From: Vulcanimicrobiota bacterium
GTDB taxonomy: Bacteria; Vulcanimicrobiota; Vulcanimicrobiia; Vulcanimicrobiales; Vulcanimicrobiaceae
Assembly: GCA_027307235.1 (NCBI GenBank)
Contig: DAHUXH010000002.1
Span: 18,706 to 82,705 of the forward strand
Direction of reading: 5' to 3'
Length of the DNA: 64,000 bases
In this document: positions 35,296 to 43,779 of the stretch, piece by piece
Numbering within the stretch: position 1 is the stretch's first letter
Layout: every line of letters starts with the position of its first letter
Translations under genes and position numbers: made by a program
Notes under the pieces: model-generated
Database searches by the model: none
What the model saw: only the letters and a program-made list of their open reading frames with translations
What the model was told of the DNA's origin: nothing

Positions 35296-35361
35296 GCGTC
35301 CTTGCATCGCTCCTCGCGTCTCCCCGTGGGCTTCCCGGGGGGCGCGTGACGCGGCGCCGAA

Positions 35362-36210
35362 GTGCGCAGCGTCGTGGTTATTTCGAACGAACGCCCGGCC
35401 GACGGCGCCGAGGCCCGCCCCTACGAACCGATCAAGGCCGCGACGGTGCGGCGCATCACCGCGAGCGCGATCGCGCGGCGCAAGGGCAAACAGCGCTTCC
35501 CGGTCTGCACGGCCTACGACGCGCCCTTCGGACGCTTCGTCGAAGAGGCCGGCATCGACGTGATCCTGGTGGGCGACAGCGTCGGCAACGTCGTCCTCGG
35601 CTACGACGAGACAACGCCGGTCACCGTCGACGAGATGATCCATCACGCCAAAGCGGTCTCGCGCGGTACCTCGCGCGCGCACGTGATCGTGGATATGCCG
35701 TTCGGTTCGTATCACGTCAGCGACGAAGATGCCCTGCGCAACGCCATCCGCATGGTTAAAGAAGCCGGCGCGTGCAGCGTGAAGCTCGAGGGCGGCGTCC
35801 ATGAGGCCGAGCGCATCAGCGCCTTGACAGCGGCCGGCATTCCGGTCGTCGGGCACATCGGCGTGACGCCGCAGACCGCAGGACTCGGCCCCGGCTACAA
35901 GATGCGCACCAATCGCGAACGCTTGCTCGCCGACGCACGAGCCGTTGAAGCGGCCGGCGCGTTCGCCATCGTGTTGGAGGTCGTCGATCCGCAGATCGCA
36001 GGCGAGATCACGCAGATGCTGCACATCCCGACCATCGGGATCGGTGCCGGAGCCGCATGCGACGCGCAGGTGCTCGTCATCCACGACCTGCTCGGCATGT
36101 ACCCGCATTCACCATCGTTCGCCAAGCGATATGCCGACATCGGGTCGGTCGCGGTAACAGCGCTGCGCGCGTTCGGCGACGACGTGCGCAACGGCGGATT
36201 TCCGTCATAA
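35362..36210 (+). CDS. panB: 3-methyl-2-oxobutanoate hydroxymethyltransferase
   Basis: Ketopantoate hydroxymethyltransferase, first committed step to pantothenate. The GTG start gives 282 residues with a short N-terminal extension of about 25. VGDSVGNVVLGYDETTPVTVDEM is the metal-binding region (Asp), VKLEGG holds the catalytic Glu region and TIGIGAGAACDAQ is near the C-terminus. It sits between pepA and bluB rather than with panC or panD. Confidence 0.94.
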   Translation: MRSVVVISNERPADGAEARPYEPIKAATVRRITASAIARRKGKQRFPVCTAYDAPFGRFVEEAGIDVILVGDSVGNVVLGYDETTPVTVDEMIHHAKAVSRGTSRAHVIVDMPFGSYHVSDEDALRNAIRMVKEAGACSVKLEGGVHEAERISALTAAGIPVVGHIGVTPQTAGLGPGYKMRTNRERLLADARAVEAAGAFAIVLEVVDPQIAGEITQMLHIPTIGIGAGAACDAQVLVIHDLLGMYPHSPSFAKRYADIGSVAVTALRAFGDDVRNGGFPS

Positions 36211-36212
36211 CC

Positions 36213-36851
36213 TTGGCACCCCCGGACTTCGACGAAGCGTTTCGCGAGCGATTGCACGAGTTGTTCGTGTGGCGCCGCGACGTGCATCACTTCCGCTCGG
36301 AGACGGTGCCGGACGAGGTCATCGAGCGTTTAGTGCGGATCGCGTCGCTTGCGCCATCGGTCGGCTTCTCGCAACCCTGGCGCTTCGTGCGTGTCGACGA
36401 TCCGGCGCGGCGGAAAAGCGTGATCGATTCATTCGAGCGCGCGAACGCCGACGCGCTCAGCGCCTATGACGGCACCGACGCGCAGAAGTACGCGGGCCTG
36501 AAGCTCGCCGGTCTGCGCGAAGCCCCGGTCCATCTTGCTGTCTACTGCGACCAAGAGACACCGTCGGGGAAGGGTCTTGGCCGGCGAACCATGCCGGAGA
36601 CACTCGCCTACTCCGCCGCCAACGCCGTGCTCGCGTTCTGGCTTGCCGCGCGCGCCGAGAACATCGGCGTCGGGTTGGTCTCGATCCTCGAACCCGCGCT
36701 CGTGACGCAGGCGCTCGACGTACCGCCCGCATGGCAACTGATCACCTACCTCTGCGTCGGTTATCCGCAAGAGGTCAACGACCAGCCTGACCTCCTTCGA
36801 GCAGGCTGGGAATCGCGCGACCCCCGCGCCACCACCATCATCCGCCGCTAA
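36213..36851 (+). CDS. bluB: 5,6-dimethylbenzimidazole synthase BluB
   Basis: A flavin-destructase of the nitroreductase fold that converts FMNH2 to dimethylbenzimidazole, the lower ligand of cobalamin. WRRDVHHFR and SLAPSVGFSQPWRFVRVDDPARR are BluB-specific segments, distinguishing it from ordinary nitroreductases. YLCVGYPQE is near the end. The start is probably the TTG at 36213, two bases after the panB stop, giving 212 residues. No other cobalamin gene is in the window. Confidence 0.85.
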   Translation: MAPPDFDEAFRERLHELFVWRRDVHHFRSETVPDEVIERLVRIASLAPSVGFSQPWRFVRVDDPARRKSVIDSFERANADALSAYDGTDAQKYAGLKLAGLREAPVHLAVYCDQETPSGKGLGRRTMPETLAYSAANAVLAFWLAARAENIGVGLVSILEPALVTQALDVPPAWQLITYLCVGYPQEVNDQPDLLRAGWESRDPRATTIIRR

Positions 36852-36860
36852 GCGGACGTT

Positions 36861-38231
36861 TCAGCCGGCGGTTGCGCGGGTTTCGAAATTGGCGGGTGCG
36901 GTGGGGTAGACGCCGGTCAGACAGCCCAGGCACATCTCCTTGCGATCGCGGCCGGTGGCGGCGATCAAGCCGTCAAGACTGAGATAACCGAGCGAATCAG
37001 CGCCGATGATCGAGCGAATCTCTTCGATCGAATGATTCGCGGCGATCAATTCGGCGTGCGTCGCCATGGCGACGCCGAGCGGACACGGATGCTTGATCGG
37101 CGGCGAGGTGATGCGCATGTGGACTTCAGTGGCGCCGGCTTCACGAAGCAGTTGCACGATGCGCGGCGTCGTTGTGCCGCGCACGATCGAGTCGTCGACG
37201 ACGATGACGCGCTGTCCGCGCAGATTCTCGATCACCGGATTGAATTTCAAATGGACGCCGCGGTCACGCATCGCTTGATCCGGGCTGATGAAGGTGCGCC
37301 CGATGTACCGATTCTTGATCAAGCCCTCGACGAACGGCAACCCGCTGTGCGCCGCATAGCCGATGCCGCCGGGAATCGCCGAATCCGGAACCGCCATCAC
37401 GACGTCCGCGTCGACGGGATGCTCGTGCGCGAGACGCCGCCCCATCGCGTAGCGCGCCATGTAAATCGAGCGTTCGTTGAGCATTGAATCGGGCCGCGCG
37501 AAGTAGACGTACTCAAACATGCACAGCGCCGGATGCGCGTCTGCGACCGGAACGACGACCGACTCGATGCCGTCGCTCGTGATGCGCAAGACTTCACCGG
37601 GTTCGATCTCCCGCACGTATTTGGCACCGATCGGCGAGAGCGCGCACGACTCCGAGGCGACCGCCCAACCGCCGCCTTCGAGCGCACCCAAACAGAGCGG
37701 CCGCACACCCCACGGATCGCGAAACGCGAACAATGCGTCGCGTGTATTCAAGACGATCGAGTACGCGCCGCGCGCGACCTTCATCGCGCGTACGATGCGC
37801 TCCAACATCGGCCCGGTGCCTTGCGCGATATATTTCGCCAGAACGTCGGTGTCCGAGGTGGCGTCCAGGCGTGTGCCTGGTTTCAGGAGTCCTTCGAGTT
37901 CCTCGGTGTTGGTGAGATTACCGTTGTGCGCGAGCGCGAACGGGCCGGCGTCGCTCGATTCGAGCAACGGCTGCGCATTGACGACGACTGATGACCCGGA
38001 GGTCGAATAGCGCGCGTGTCCGATCGCAACATGGCCGTGCAGCGATTCGAGAATCTCTTCATCGAAGATGCCGCTGAGCAGCCCCATCTCTTTGTGAACG
38101 GAAACATGACTGCCGTCGGCGGCGGCGATGCCGCCCGACTCTTGCCCGCGATGCTGCAGCGCGTAGAGCGCAAAATACGTCAGACGAGCCGCGTCGCGCT
38201 CCGGCGAGAAGATTCCGGCGATTCCGCACAT
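36861..38231 (-). CDS. purF: Amidophosphoribosyltransferase
   Basis: Commits PRPP to purine synthesis. It starts MCGIAGIF, so Cys2 is the N-terminal glutaminase nucleophile after Met removal, and there is no propeptide. ALQHRGQESGGIA belongs to the glutaminase domain, and VIVVDDSIVRGTT is the PRPP loop. EMCLGCLTGVYP resembles the Cys segment of the iron-sulphur-containing Bacillus-type enzymes. 456 residues. It is expressed from its own promoter region, apart from the main pur operon. Confidence 0.95.
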   Translation of the reverse strand: MCGIAGIFSPERDAARLTYFALYALQHRGQESGGIAAADGSHVSVHKEMGLLSGIFDEEILESLHGHVAIGHARYSTSGSSVVVNAQPLLESSDAGPFALAHNGNLTNTEELEGLLKPGTRLDATSDTDVLAKYIAQGTGPMLERIVRAMKVARGAYSIVLNTRDALFAFRDPWGVRPLCLGALEGGGWAVASESCALSPIGAKYVREIEPGEVLRITSDGIESVVVPVADAHPALCMFEYVYFARPDSMLNERSIYMARYAMGRRLAHEHPVDADVVMAVPDSAIPGGIGYAAHSGLPFVEGLIKNRYIGRTFISPDQAMRDRGVHLKFNPVIENLRGQRVIVVDDSIVRGTTTPRIVQLLREAGATEVHMRITSPPIKHPCPLGVAMATHAELIAANHSIEEIRSIIGADSLGYLSLDGLIAATGRDRKEMCLGCLTGVYPTAPANFETRATAG

Positions 38232-38240
38232 CGTAGGTTG

Positions 38241-38249
38241 ATTCTACCA
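38241..38249 (-). promoter_or_regulatory. Extended -10 promoter element of purF
   Basis: On the minus strand TGGTAGAAT fits an extended -10 (TGnTAnAAT). The purF ATG follows nine bases after the hexamer, implying a very short leader. No clear -35 is present, as is common for extended -10 promoters. Confidence 0.45.
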
Positions 38250-38275
38250 GGCGCACGGGGCAGAGGCCACCACGT

Positions 38276-38944
38276 TTAGTCTCTGCGCCGCTGGTTGCCC
38301 AAGATCTGCAAGATCGCGAGGAAGATGTTGATCGCGTCGAGGTAGATCTGCGTTGCCATCTGCACCGGCGTCAGCCCGTCGCCGCCCGCCCGGATGCGCG
38401 CAAAATCGATGAGGGTAAGCACCGAGAAGATCGCGAGTGTCGCCCACGAGTAGATCGTCGGCGAGATGAAGTGCAGCCAGATCGAGAGGACGCCGGCGAC
38501 GATGAGCCCGAGCAGCGCCAGCATCATGATGCCCTGGAAGCGCCGCAGGTCGAGGCCGGTGGCATAGACCACCGCGCCGAGAACGAACATGCCCATGGCG
38601 GTGGTCGCCGCCGCGTTCACCACGATCGACGGACCAAAGCCTTGCACGTAGCGGCCGATGATCGGTGAGATGCCGATGCCTTCCAAGAACGCGAAGGCAT
38701 AGAACAACGACAGCGACAGCGGCTCGTTGGCGCGCGTCGCGTTGATCGCGATCAGCAATCCGAAGCCGCCGAGCAGCGCGATCAACGCAATCGGCGAGCC
38801 GATGGGGATCGTGGCCTCAAACAGATAGGCGGAGAGCGCTGTGAGCGCCATGCCGAGCGCCGTGATGCCGAGCACTTGCCCGAGCAGCGTTTGAACGGGA
38901 ACCGCCGGAACGAGCGGCCGCGGTGCGGAAAAACGATAAGCCAT
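38276..38944 (-). CDS. Bax inhibitor-1/YccA family membrane protein
   Basis: A 222-residue protein with about seven transmembrane helices and the BI-1 family pattern: the SLFYAFAFLEGIGISP segment and a C-terminal region with DAINIFLAILQILGNQRRRD. YccA-type members modulate FtsH or act as pH-sensitive calcium leaks in other bacteria; the role here is unknown. The ATG at 38944 opens the conserved part of a longer open frame. Confidence 0.88.
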   Translation of the reverse strand: MAYRFSAPRPLVPAVPVQTLLGQVLGITALGMALTALSAYLFEATIPIGSPIALIALLGGFGLLIAINATRANEPLSLSLFYAFAFLEGIGISPIIGRYVQGFGPSIVVNAAATTAMGMFVLGAVVYATGLDLRRFQGIMMLALLGLIVAGVLSIWLHFISPTIYSWATLAIFSVLTLIDFARIRAGGDGLTPVQMATQIYLDAINIFLAILQILGNQRRRD

Positions 38945-39001
38945 AGCGTTCTCTAGTAACCTCCCTGCGCGAGCGAGGTTACACGCCGGATGGCACGCCC
39001 C

Positions 39002-39030
39002 TTGAAATCGAACACACGTTCGCTTATACT
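39002..39030 (+). promoter_or_regulatory. Sigma-70 promoter for a leaderless radical SAM mRNA
   Basis: TTGAAA (39002-39007), a 17-bp spacer and TATACT (39025-39030) form a near-consensus promoter. The ATG at 39038 comes only seven bases after the -10, where transcription should begin, so the message is predicted to be leaderless. This also decides the start codon: the longer open frame from 38990 would overlap the promoter. Confidence 0.65.
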
Positions 39031-39037
39031 CACCGGT

Positions 39038-40012
39038 ATGGCGACCACGGCGGCGATATCGCTGCTCGATCCCGACGCTCTCGGCGCGACGCGGCGCCTC
39101 CCACCCGCCGGACGGCTGCGCCGCGTCGGCCGCATCGACGTGATCGAGGTCGAAGCCAAAAGCATCCTCAATCGCGTCGCCGGCATGCCGTTCGCCTGGT
39201 CGGTAAATCCGTATCGCGGGTGTATTCATGGCTGCGTCTTTTGCTATGCGCGCCGCTCCCATGGCTATCTTGAAGACGACGGTGTCGGGCGCTGGAGCAG
39301 CCGCTTGTATGCCAAAGTCAACGCGGCCGCCGTGTTGCGCGCGGAGCTTGCCAAGCGCACGTGGCGGCGCGAAACGGTCAGCATCGGAACCGTCACCGAT
39401 CCCTATCAGCCCATCGAATCGCGTTACCGCCTCACGCGCGCAATCCTCGAGACGCTGCGCGACGCGGAAACGCCGGTGAGGATCGTCACGCGCTCGCCGC
39501 TGATCGTGCGCGACCTGGACATCCTGCGCGATCTCGCGCAGCGCGCCGGCGCGCACGTTTCGGTGAGCATCGCGACGATGGACGCGGCGCTTGCTCGTGA
39601 GATCGAGCCGACGGTGGCGCCTCCGCTGCGGCGTCTGCAAGCGGTGCGAGCTCTAGCCGGCGCGGGTATCGATGTCAGCGTCGCGCTCGCCCCGATCCTT
39701 CCCCAGATCACCGATGCGCCCGAGCAGATCGAATCCGTCATCGCGGCCGCGCACGAGGCCGGCGCTCGGCACGTCTGGCATGGCGCGCTGCATCTGCACG
39801 ACGTGACGCGCGATGCCTTTTTCCAATTCTTACGAAAGACGCGCCCGCACCTGATCGCGCGCTATGCTCAGCTCTACCGGGGAAAGTACGCCCCTCGAGC
39901 GGTGCGCGACGAAATCGATGCGCGCGTGACCCGGGCACGCGCCGCCCTGCCGAAGCAGCGCGTTGCGCAGATCGCCCCGCGCGGCGACGCGCAACTCAGT
40001 CTTCTTCTGTAG
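39038..40012 (+). CDS. Radical SAM protein, Rv2578c / spore-photoproduct-lyase-like
   Basis: A 324-residue radical SAM enzyme. The 4Fe-4S motif is GCIHGCVFCYAR (Cx3Cx2C). Upstream, SILNRVAGMPFAWSVNPYRG is typical of the Rv2578c-type family, and SIGTVTDPYQPIE and TRSPLIVRDLDIL follow in the barrel. The reaction is unknown; relatedness to spore photoproduct lyase suggests nucleic-acid chemistry, but this is not established. The 3' end overlaps the convergent VOC gene by 17 bp. Confidence 0.85.
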   Translation: MATTAAISLLDPDALGATRRLPPAGRLRRVGRIDVIEVEAKSILNRVAGMPFAWSVNPYRGCIHGCVFCYARRSHGYLEDDGVGRWSSRLYAKVNAAAVLRAELAKRTWRRETVSIGTVTDPYQPIESRYRLTRAILETLRDAETPVRIVTRSPLIVRDLDILRDLAQRAGAHVSVSIATMDAALAREIEPTVAPPLRRLQAVRALAGAGIDVSVALAPILPQITDAPEQIESVIAAAHEAGARHVWHGALHLHDVTRDAFFQFLRKTRPHLIARYAQLYRGKYAPRAVRDEIDARVTRARAALPKQRVAQIAPRGDAQLSLLL

Positions 40013-40370
40013 GTTGAACCAGCAAGAATCCGTTGCCGTCGATATCGTCGAAGGTCGCGAAGTCGCCCCACGGCGCATGCTCGATGTCGCCGATGGCGAC
40101 GCCGCGTTCGCGCAGCACGGTATGCGCACGAGGCAGATCGCCCGTGTTCAAGACGACGCCGCGCAACGATCCCGGCTTCATGTGCTCGAACCAGGTCACC
40201 AGCGCGAACGAGGTCGTCGCGCCTGCGTTCGGCGCGATTTGCAGCCAGCGCGCATCGGGTCCCATCGGCTCGTCACGCAGGACCACCCAGTCGAGCTTCT
40301 CAACGAAGAACCGCTTCGCACGCTCTTGATCGGAGACCGGAAGCGAAACGATGGAAATGCTTTCTATCAT
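39996..40370 (-). CDS. VOC-family (glyoxalase/bleomycin-resistance fold) protein
   Basis: A 124-residue single vicinal-oxygen-chelate domain (SLPVSDQERAKRFFVEKLDW near the N-terminus, FDDIDGNGFLLVQP near the end). This type binds a metal or small ligand, but the function is not predictable. The ATG overlaps the purD stop (ATGA), so it is translated with purD. Confidence 0.82.
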   Translation of the reverse strand: MIESISIVSLPVSDQERAKRFFVEKLDWVVLRDEPMGPDARWLQIAPNAGATTSFALVTWFEHMKPGSLRGVVLNTGDLPRAHTVLRERGVAIGDIEHAPWGDFATFDDIDGNGFLLVQPTEED

Positions 40371-41641
40371 GACAGCCCCCTCGCTATGTCGGTGCGGTAG
40401 GTGAGCGACGTCGCCCCGAAGCGACGGGCAAGGGTGGAAACGGCCTCGTAGACACGAGCGCGCGCGGCGGCGACGTCCTCGCCGAGCGCCGTGACCGTCA
40501 ACACGCGCCCGCCGCTCGCGTTGACGACCGCACCCTCTCTCTGCGTTGTACCCCAAAACGCCGCAATTCCATCGCCGAGCGAGAGATCCACCGGCAATCC
40601 GCGCAGGGGCGTGCTGGTCCGCGGATACTCCGCGGTCGCGAGAACGACGCCCACGCAGGCCTGGGGCGAGAACGAAGCGGCGCTCACGTCGAGCGCACCG
40701 TCGGCGCAACTCTTGAGCAGGGCGGCAAAATCGCCGGTGACGCGCGGCATCAGCACTTGCGTTTCGGGATCGCCGAAACGCGCATTGAACTCGATCACGT
40801 ATGGTCCGGCCTCGGTCCACATCAATCCGCAGTACAACACGCCGACATACGTCTCGCCCTCGGCGAGCAACCCGCGCAACACGGGAGCGAGAATCGTTTC
40901 CCGCACGCGATCGTACAAATTGTCAGGAAAGCCGACGGGCGGTGAGTACGCCCCCATGCCGCCGGTGTTCGGACCGGTGTCGCCGTCGCCGGCGCGCTTG
41001 TAATCGCACGCGGCGGCAATGGGAATCATCGCGCGTCCGTCGCAGAGCGCAAAGACGCTCACTTCACGTCCGTGCAGCCGCTCCTCGAGCAAAACGTCCG
41101 TACCGCCTCCGGGGATCGCTTTCTGTTCGAACCACTCGCGCAGCACGGCGCGAGCCGCATCGACGTCGTCACAGACGACCACGCCCTTGCCGGCCGCCAG
41201 ACCGTCGGCTTTGATCACCACGCCCGGCGACGTCCACTCGTCGAGCACTTTCTCGCCGGCTTCGAGCGAATGGATGATCTGAAACGGCGCGGTCGGCACG
41301 CCGTGGCGCGCCATGAAGCGTTTGGCGAAAATCTTGCTCGACTCCAATCGCCCGCCCGAGCGGTTCGGACCGAACACCGCGATGCCCGCATCGCGCAGCC
41401 GGTCACCGACGCCGGCCGCGATCGCCGTCTCCGGACCGAGCACGACGAGATCGATGGCATGGGCAATACACTGCTGAAGAATCGCCTTGCCGTCGATCTG
41501 CGGAATATTCCAATTGACGCCGCGCGAGGCCGTTCCCGCGTTGCCGGGCGCTGCGAAGACCGCTTCGCACGAGGGCGATTGCGCGAGTTTCCACGACAGC
41601 GCGTCTTCACGCGCGCCGTTACCGACGATCAAGATTCTCAT
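40367..41641 (-). CDS. purD: Phosphoribosylamine-glycine ligase
   Basis: GAR synthetase, purine step 2, an ATP-grasp ligase. 424 residues. MRILIVGNGAREDALSWKL is the N-terminal signature. VIKADGLAAGKGVVVCDD is the ATP-grasp loop, and FNARFGDPETQVLMPR is the metal-binding motif. It follows guaA by 12 bp and is coupled to the VOC gene. Confidence 0.95.
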   Translation of the reverse strand: MRILIVGNGAREDALSWKLAQSPSCEAVFAAPGNAGTASRGVNWNIPQIDGKAILQQCIAHAIDLVVLGPETAIAAGVGDRLRDAGIAVFGPNRSGGRLESSKIFAKRFMARHGVPTAPFQIIHSLEAGEKVLDEWTSPGVVIKADGLAAGKGVVVCDDVDAARAVLREWFEQKAIPGGGTDVLLEERLHGREVSVFALCDGRAMIPIAAACDYKRAGDGDTGPNTGGMGAYSPPVGFPDNLYDRVRETILAPVLRGLLAEGETYVGVLYCGLMWTEAGPYVIEFNARFGDPETQVLMPRVTGDFAALLKSCADGALDVSAASFSPQACVGVVLATAEYPRTSTPLRGLPVDLSLGDGIAAFWGTTQREGAVVNASGGRVLTVTALGEDVAAARARVYEAVSTLARRFGATSLTYRTDIARGLS

Positions 41642-41653
41642 GGCGCGGCTACG

Positions 41654-43195
41654 TTACTCCCACTCGACGGTGGCGGGCGGTTTCGACGTGATGTCATACG
41701 CGACGCGATTGACGCCCTGAATCTCGTTGACGATGCGTGTACTGATCCGTTCGAGCAATTCGTGCGGCAAGCGCGCCCAGTCGGCGGTCATGCCGTCTTC
41801 GCTTGTGATCGCGCGAACCGCAACCAGATTGGCGTAGGTCCGACCATCGCCCATCACGCCGACACTCTTCACCGGGGTGAGGACCGCGAAGTACTGCCAC
41901 GGTTTGGGATCGAGTATGGCGGCGTCGATCTCTGCGCGCACGATCGCGTCAGCGTCGCGCACCAGCGCCAGGCGCTCTTCGGTGATGTCACCGATGATTC
42001 GCACGGCCAGACCCGGCCCCGGGAACGGTTGGCGCTCGACGATCGCTTCGGGAAGTCCGAGCACGCGGCCGACTTCGCGCACTTCGTCCTTGAACAGCGC
42101 ACGCAGCGGCTCGATCAGCGCCAGCTTCATCTTCTCCGGCAATCCGCCGACGTTGTGATGCGACTTGATCTTGTGCCCGGCTTTGGAATCCGGCGTCTTC
42201 GATTCGATGACGTCGGGATAGAGCGTGCCCTGCACCAGGAATTGCACGTTCGGAATCTTCGCCGCCTCTTCGTCGAAGACGGCGATAAATTCGTGCCCGA
42301 TGATGATGCGTTTGCGCTCGGGGTCTTCGATGCCCGCGAGTTTGTCGAGAAACCGTTTGCGCGCGTCGACCGCGATCACATTGAGGTGCAGGACGTCGCG
42401 AAACGCCTTCACCACCTGCTCCGCCTCGTTCTTACGCAACAGGCCGTGATCGACGAAGATGCACGTCAATTGCCGGCCGATCGCCCGCGACACGAGCGTC
42501 GCCGCGACGGCTGAATCGACGCCGCCGGAGAGCGCGCAGATCACATTTGCCTCGCCGACCTTTTCGCGAATCTCGGCGATGCTGCGTTCGACGAACGATT
42601 CCATCTTCCAGTCGGAGACGATGCCCGCGATGCCGTGCAAGAAGTTGTCGAGCACCGCGCGTCCGATCTGGGTATGCGCGACCTCGGGATGAAACTGCGT
42701 TCCGTAGATTTTGCGGCCGGCATCGCCCATCGCGGCCACACGACAGCGCTCGGTCGACGCAAGCGTGACGAAGCCTTCCGGCAACTTCACGACCGAATCG
42801 CCGTGCGACATCCAGACGCGCGATTCGAGCGGAGCGCCAGCGAAGAGCGGATCGCCGGCGCCGTCGACGTGCAGCATCGCAGGCCCGTACTCCGCCTTGG
42901 CCAGCGGCACGAGTTCTGCGTGCAATTTGCGCGCAATCAATTGCATCCCGTAGCAGATACCGAATATCGGTACGCCGCTGTTCAAGATCGCCTCGTCACA
43001 ATCGGGCGCGCCCTCCACGAGCGTGCTTTCGGGGCCGCCGCTCAGGATGAAGGCGACGGGTTGGCGCGCTTTGAGCGACTCCCACGTCGCGTCATACGGA
43101 ACGATCTCGCAGTAGATGCCGATTTCGCGCACGCGGCGCGCGATCAGTTGGCTATACTGCGCCCCGAAGTCAAGGACGAAGACGGTGGCCGGCAT
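41654..43195 (-). CDS. guaA: GMP synthase (glutamine-hydrolysing)
   Basis: Converts XMP to GMP. The class I glutaminase domain (about residues 1-190) has GICYGMQ with the nucleophilic Cys and a downstream FHPEV. The ATP-pyrophosphatase domain carries the P-loop [12 protein letters not shown], and the C-terminal dimerisation domain ends [29 protein letters not shown]. 513 residues. It lies in a tpx-guaA-purD-VOC run. Confidence 0.96.
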   Translation of the reverse strand: MPATVFVLDFGAQYSQLIARRVREIGIYCEIVPYDATWESLKARQPVAFILSGGPESTLVEGAPDCDEAILNSGVPIFGICYGMQLIARKLHAELVPLAKAEYGPAMLHVDGAGDPLFAGAPLESRVWMSHGDSVVKLPEGFVTLASTERCRVAAMGDAGRKIYGTQFHPEVAHTQIGRAVLDNFLHGIAGIVSDWKMESFVERSIAEIREKVGEANVICALSGGVDSAVAATLVSRAIGRQLTCIFVDHGLLRKNEAEQVVKAFRDVLHLNVIAVDARKRFLDKLAGIEDPERKRIIIGHEFIAVFDEEAAKIPNVQFLVQGTLYPDVIESKTPDSKAGHKIKSHHNVGGLPEKMKLALIEPLRALFKDEVREVGRVLGLPEAIVERQPFPGPGLAVRIIGDITEERLALVRDADAIVRAEIDAAILDPKPWQYFAVLTPVKSVGVMGDGRTYANLVAVRAITSEDGMTADWARLPHELLERISTRIVNEIQGVNRVAYDITSKPPATVEWE

Positions 43196-43203
43196 GGAAT
43201 CGA

Positions 43204-43740
43204 CTATTTCGCAGCCGCGAGCGCTGCTTCGATCACCTTGTCGTAGTTCGGCTCGTTCGTGATCTCCGGCACGATGTCGACGAAGCGAATTGTCTTGTCT
43301 TTTCCGATGATGAAGATCGACCGTGCCAGCAGCGCCAGCTCTTTGACGAGAACGCCGTAGGCCAGGCCGAAACTGTGATCGCGGTAATCGGAGAGCATCG
43401 TCAGGGTGATGTCGCCTTCGTCGCCGCGCCAGCGCGATTGCGCGAACGGAAGGTCAACGCTGACGACGTAGGCCTGCACGCTCTCCGGCAGTTCGGCGAC
43501 CCGCTCGTTGAAGGTGCGCGATTCGAGCGCACAGACGCTGGTGTCGAGCGACGGAACCGCGATGAGCAGCGCCGCACGCTTGCCGCCGTCGGTCACCGTG
43601 TCGAGCGTGACGGGCGAGAGATCGCTTCCCCTCAAGGAAAAATCAGGCGCTTGCGCGCCGGCCTGCAACGCATTGCCGAGCAGGGTCATGGGATTGCCTT
43701 TGAACGTCACCGCTCCGGCGCGTTCGATTGTGGTCTGCAT
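43204..43740 (-). CDS. tpx: Thiol peroxidase, single-Cys Tpx form
   Basis: A 178-residue peroxiredoxin of the Tpx type that reduces peroxides. [11 protein letters not shown] holds the peroxidatic Cys and its Thr. In the family the resolving Cys normally sits in a DLPFAQxRFCG-like segment; here it reads [14 protein letters not shown], and the protein has only one Cys in total. Recycling would therefore need an external thiol. A GGAGG site precedes the start. Confidence 0.88.
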   Translation of the reverse strand: MQTTIERAGAVTFKGNPMTLLGNALQAGAQAPDFSLRGSDLSPVTLDTVTDGGKRAALLIAVPSLDTSVCALESRTFNERVAELPESVQAYVVSVDLPFAQSRWRGDEGDITLTMLSDYRDHSFGLAYGVLVKELALLARSIFIIGKDKTIRFVDIVPEITNEPNYDKVIEAALAAAK

Positions 43741-43779
43741 GTCGATGGGAACCTCCGTTGCGCTCGTTTCGCAGCGATA

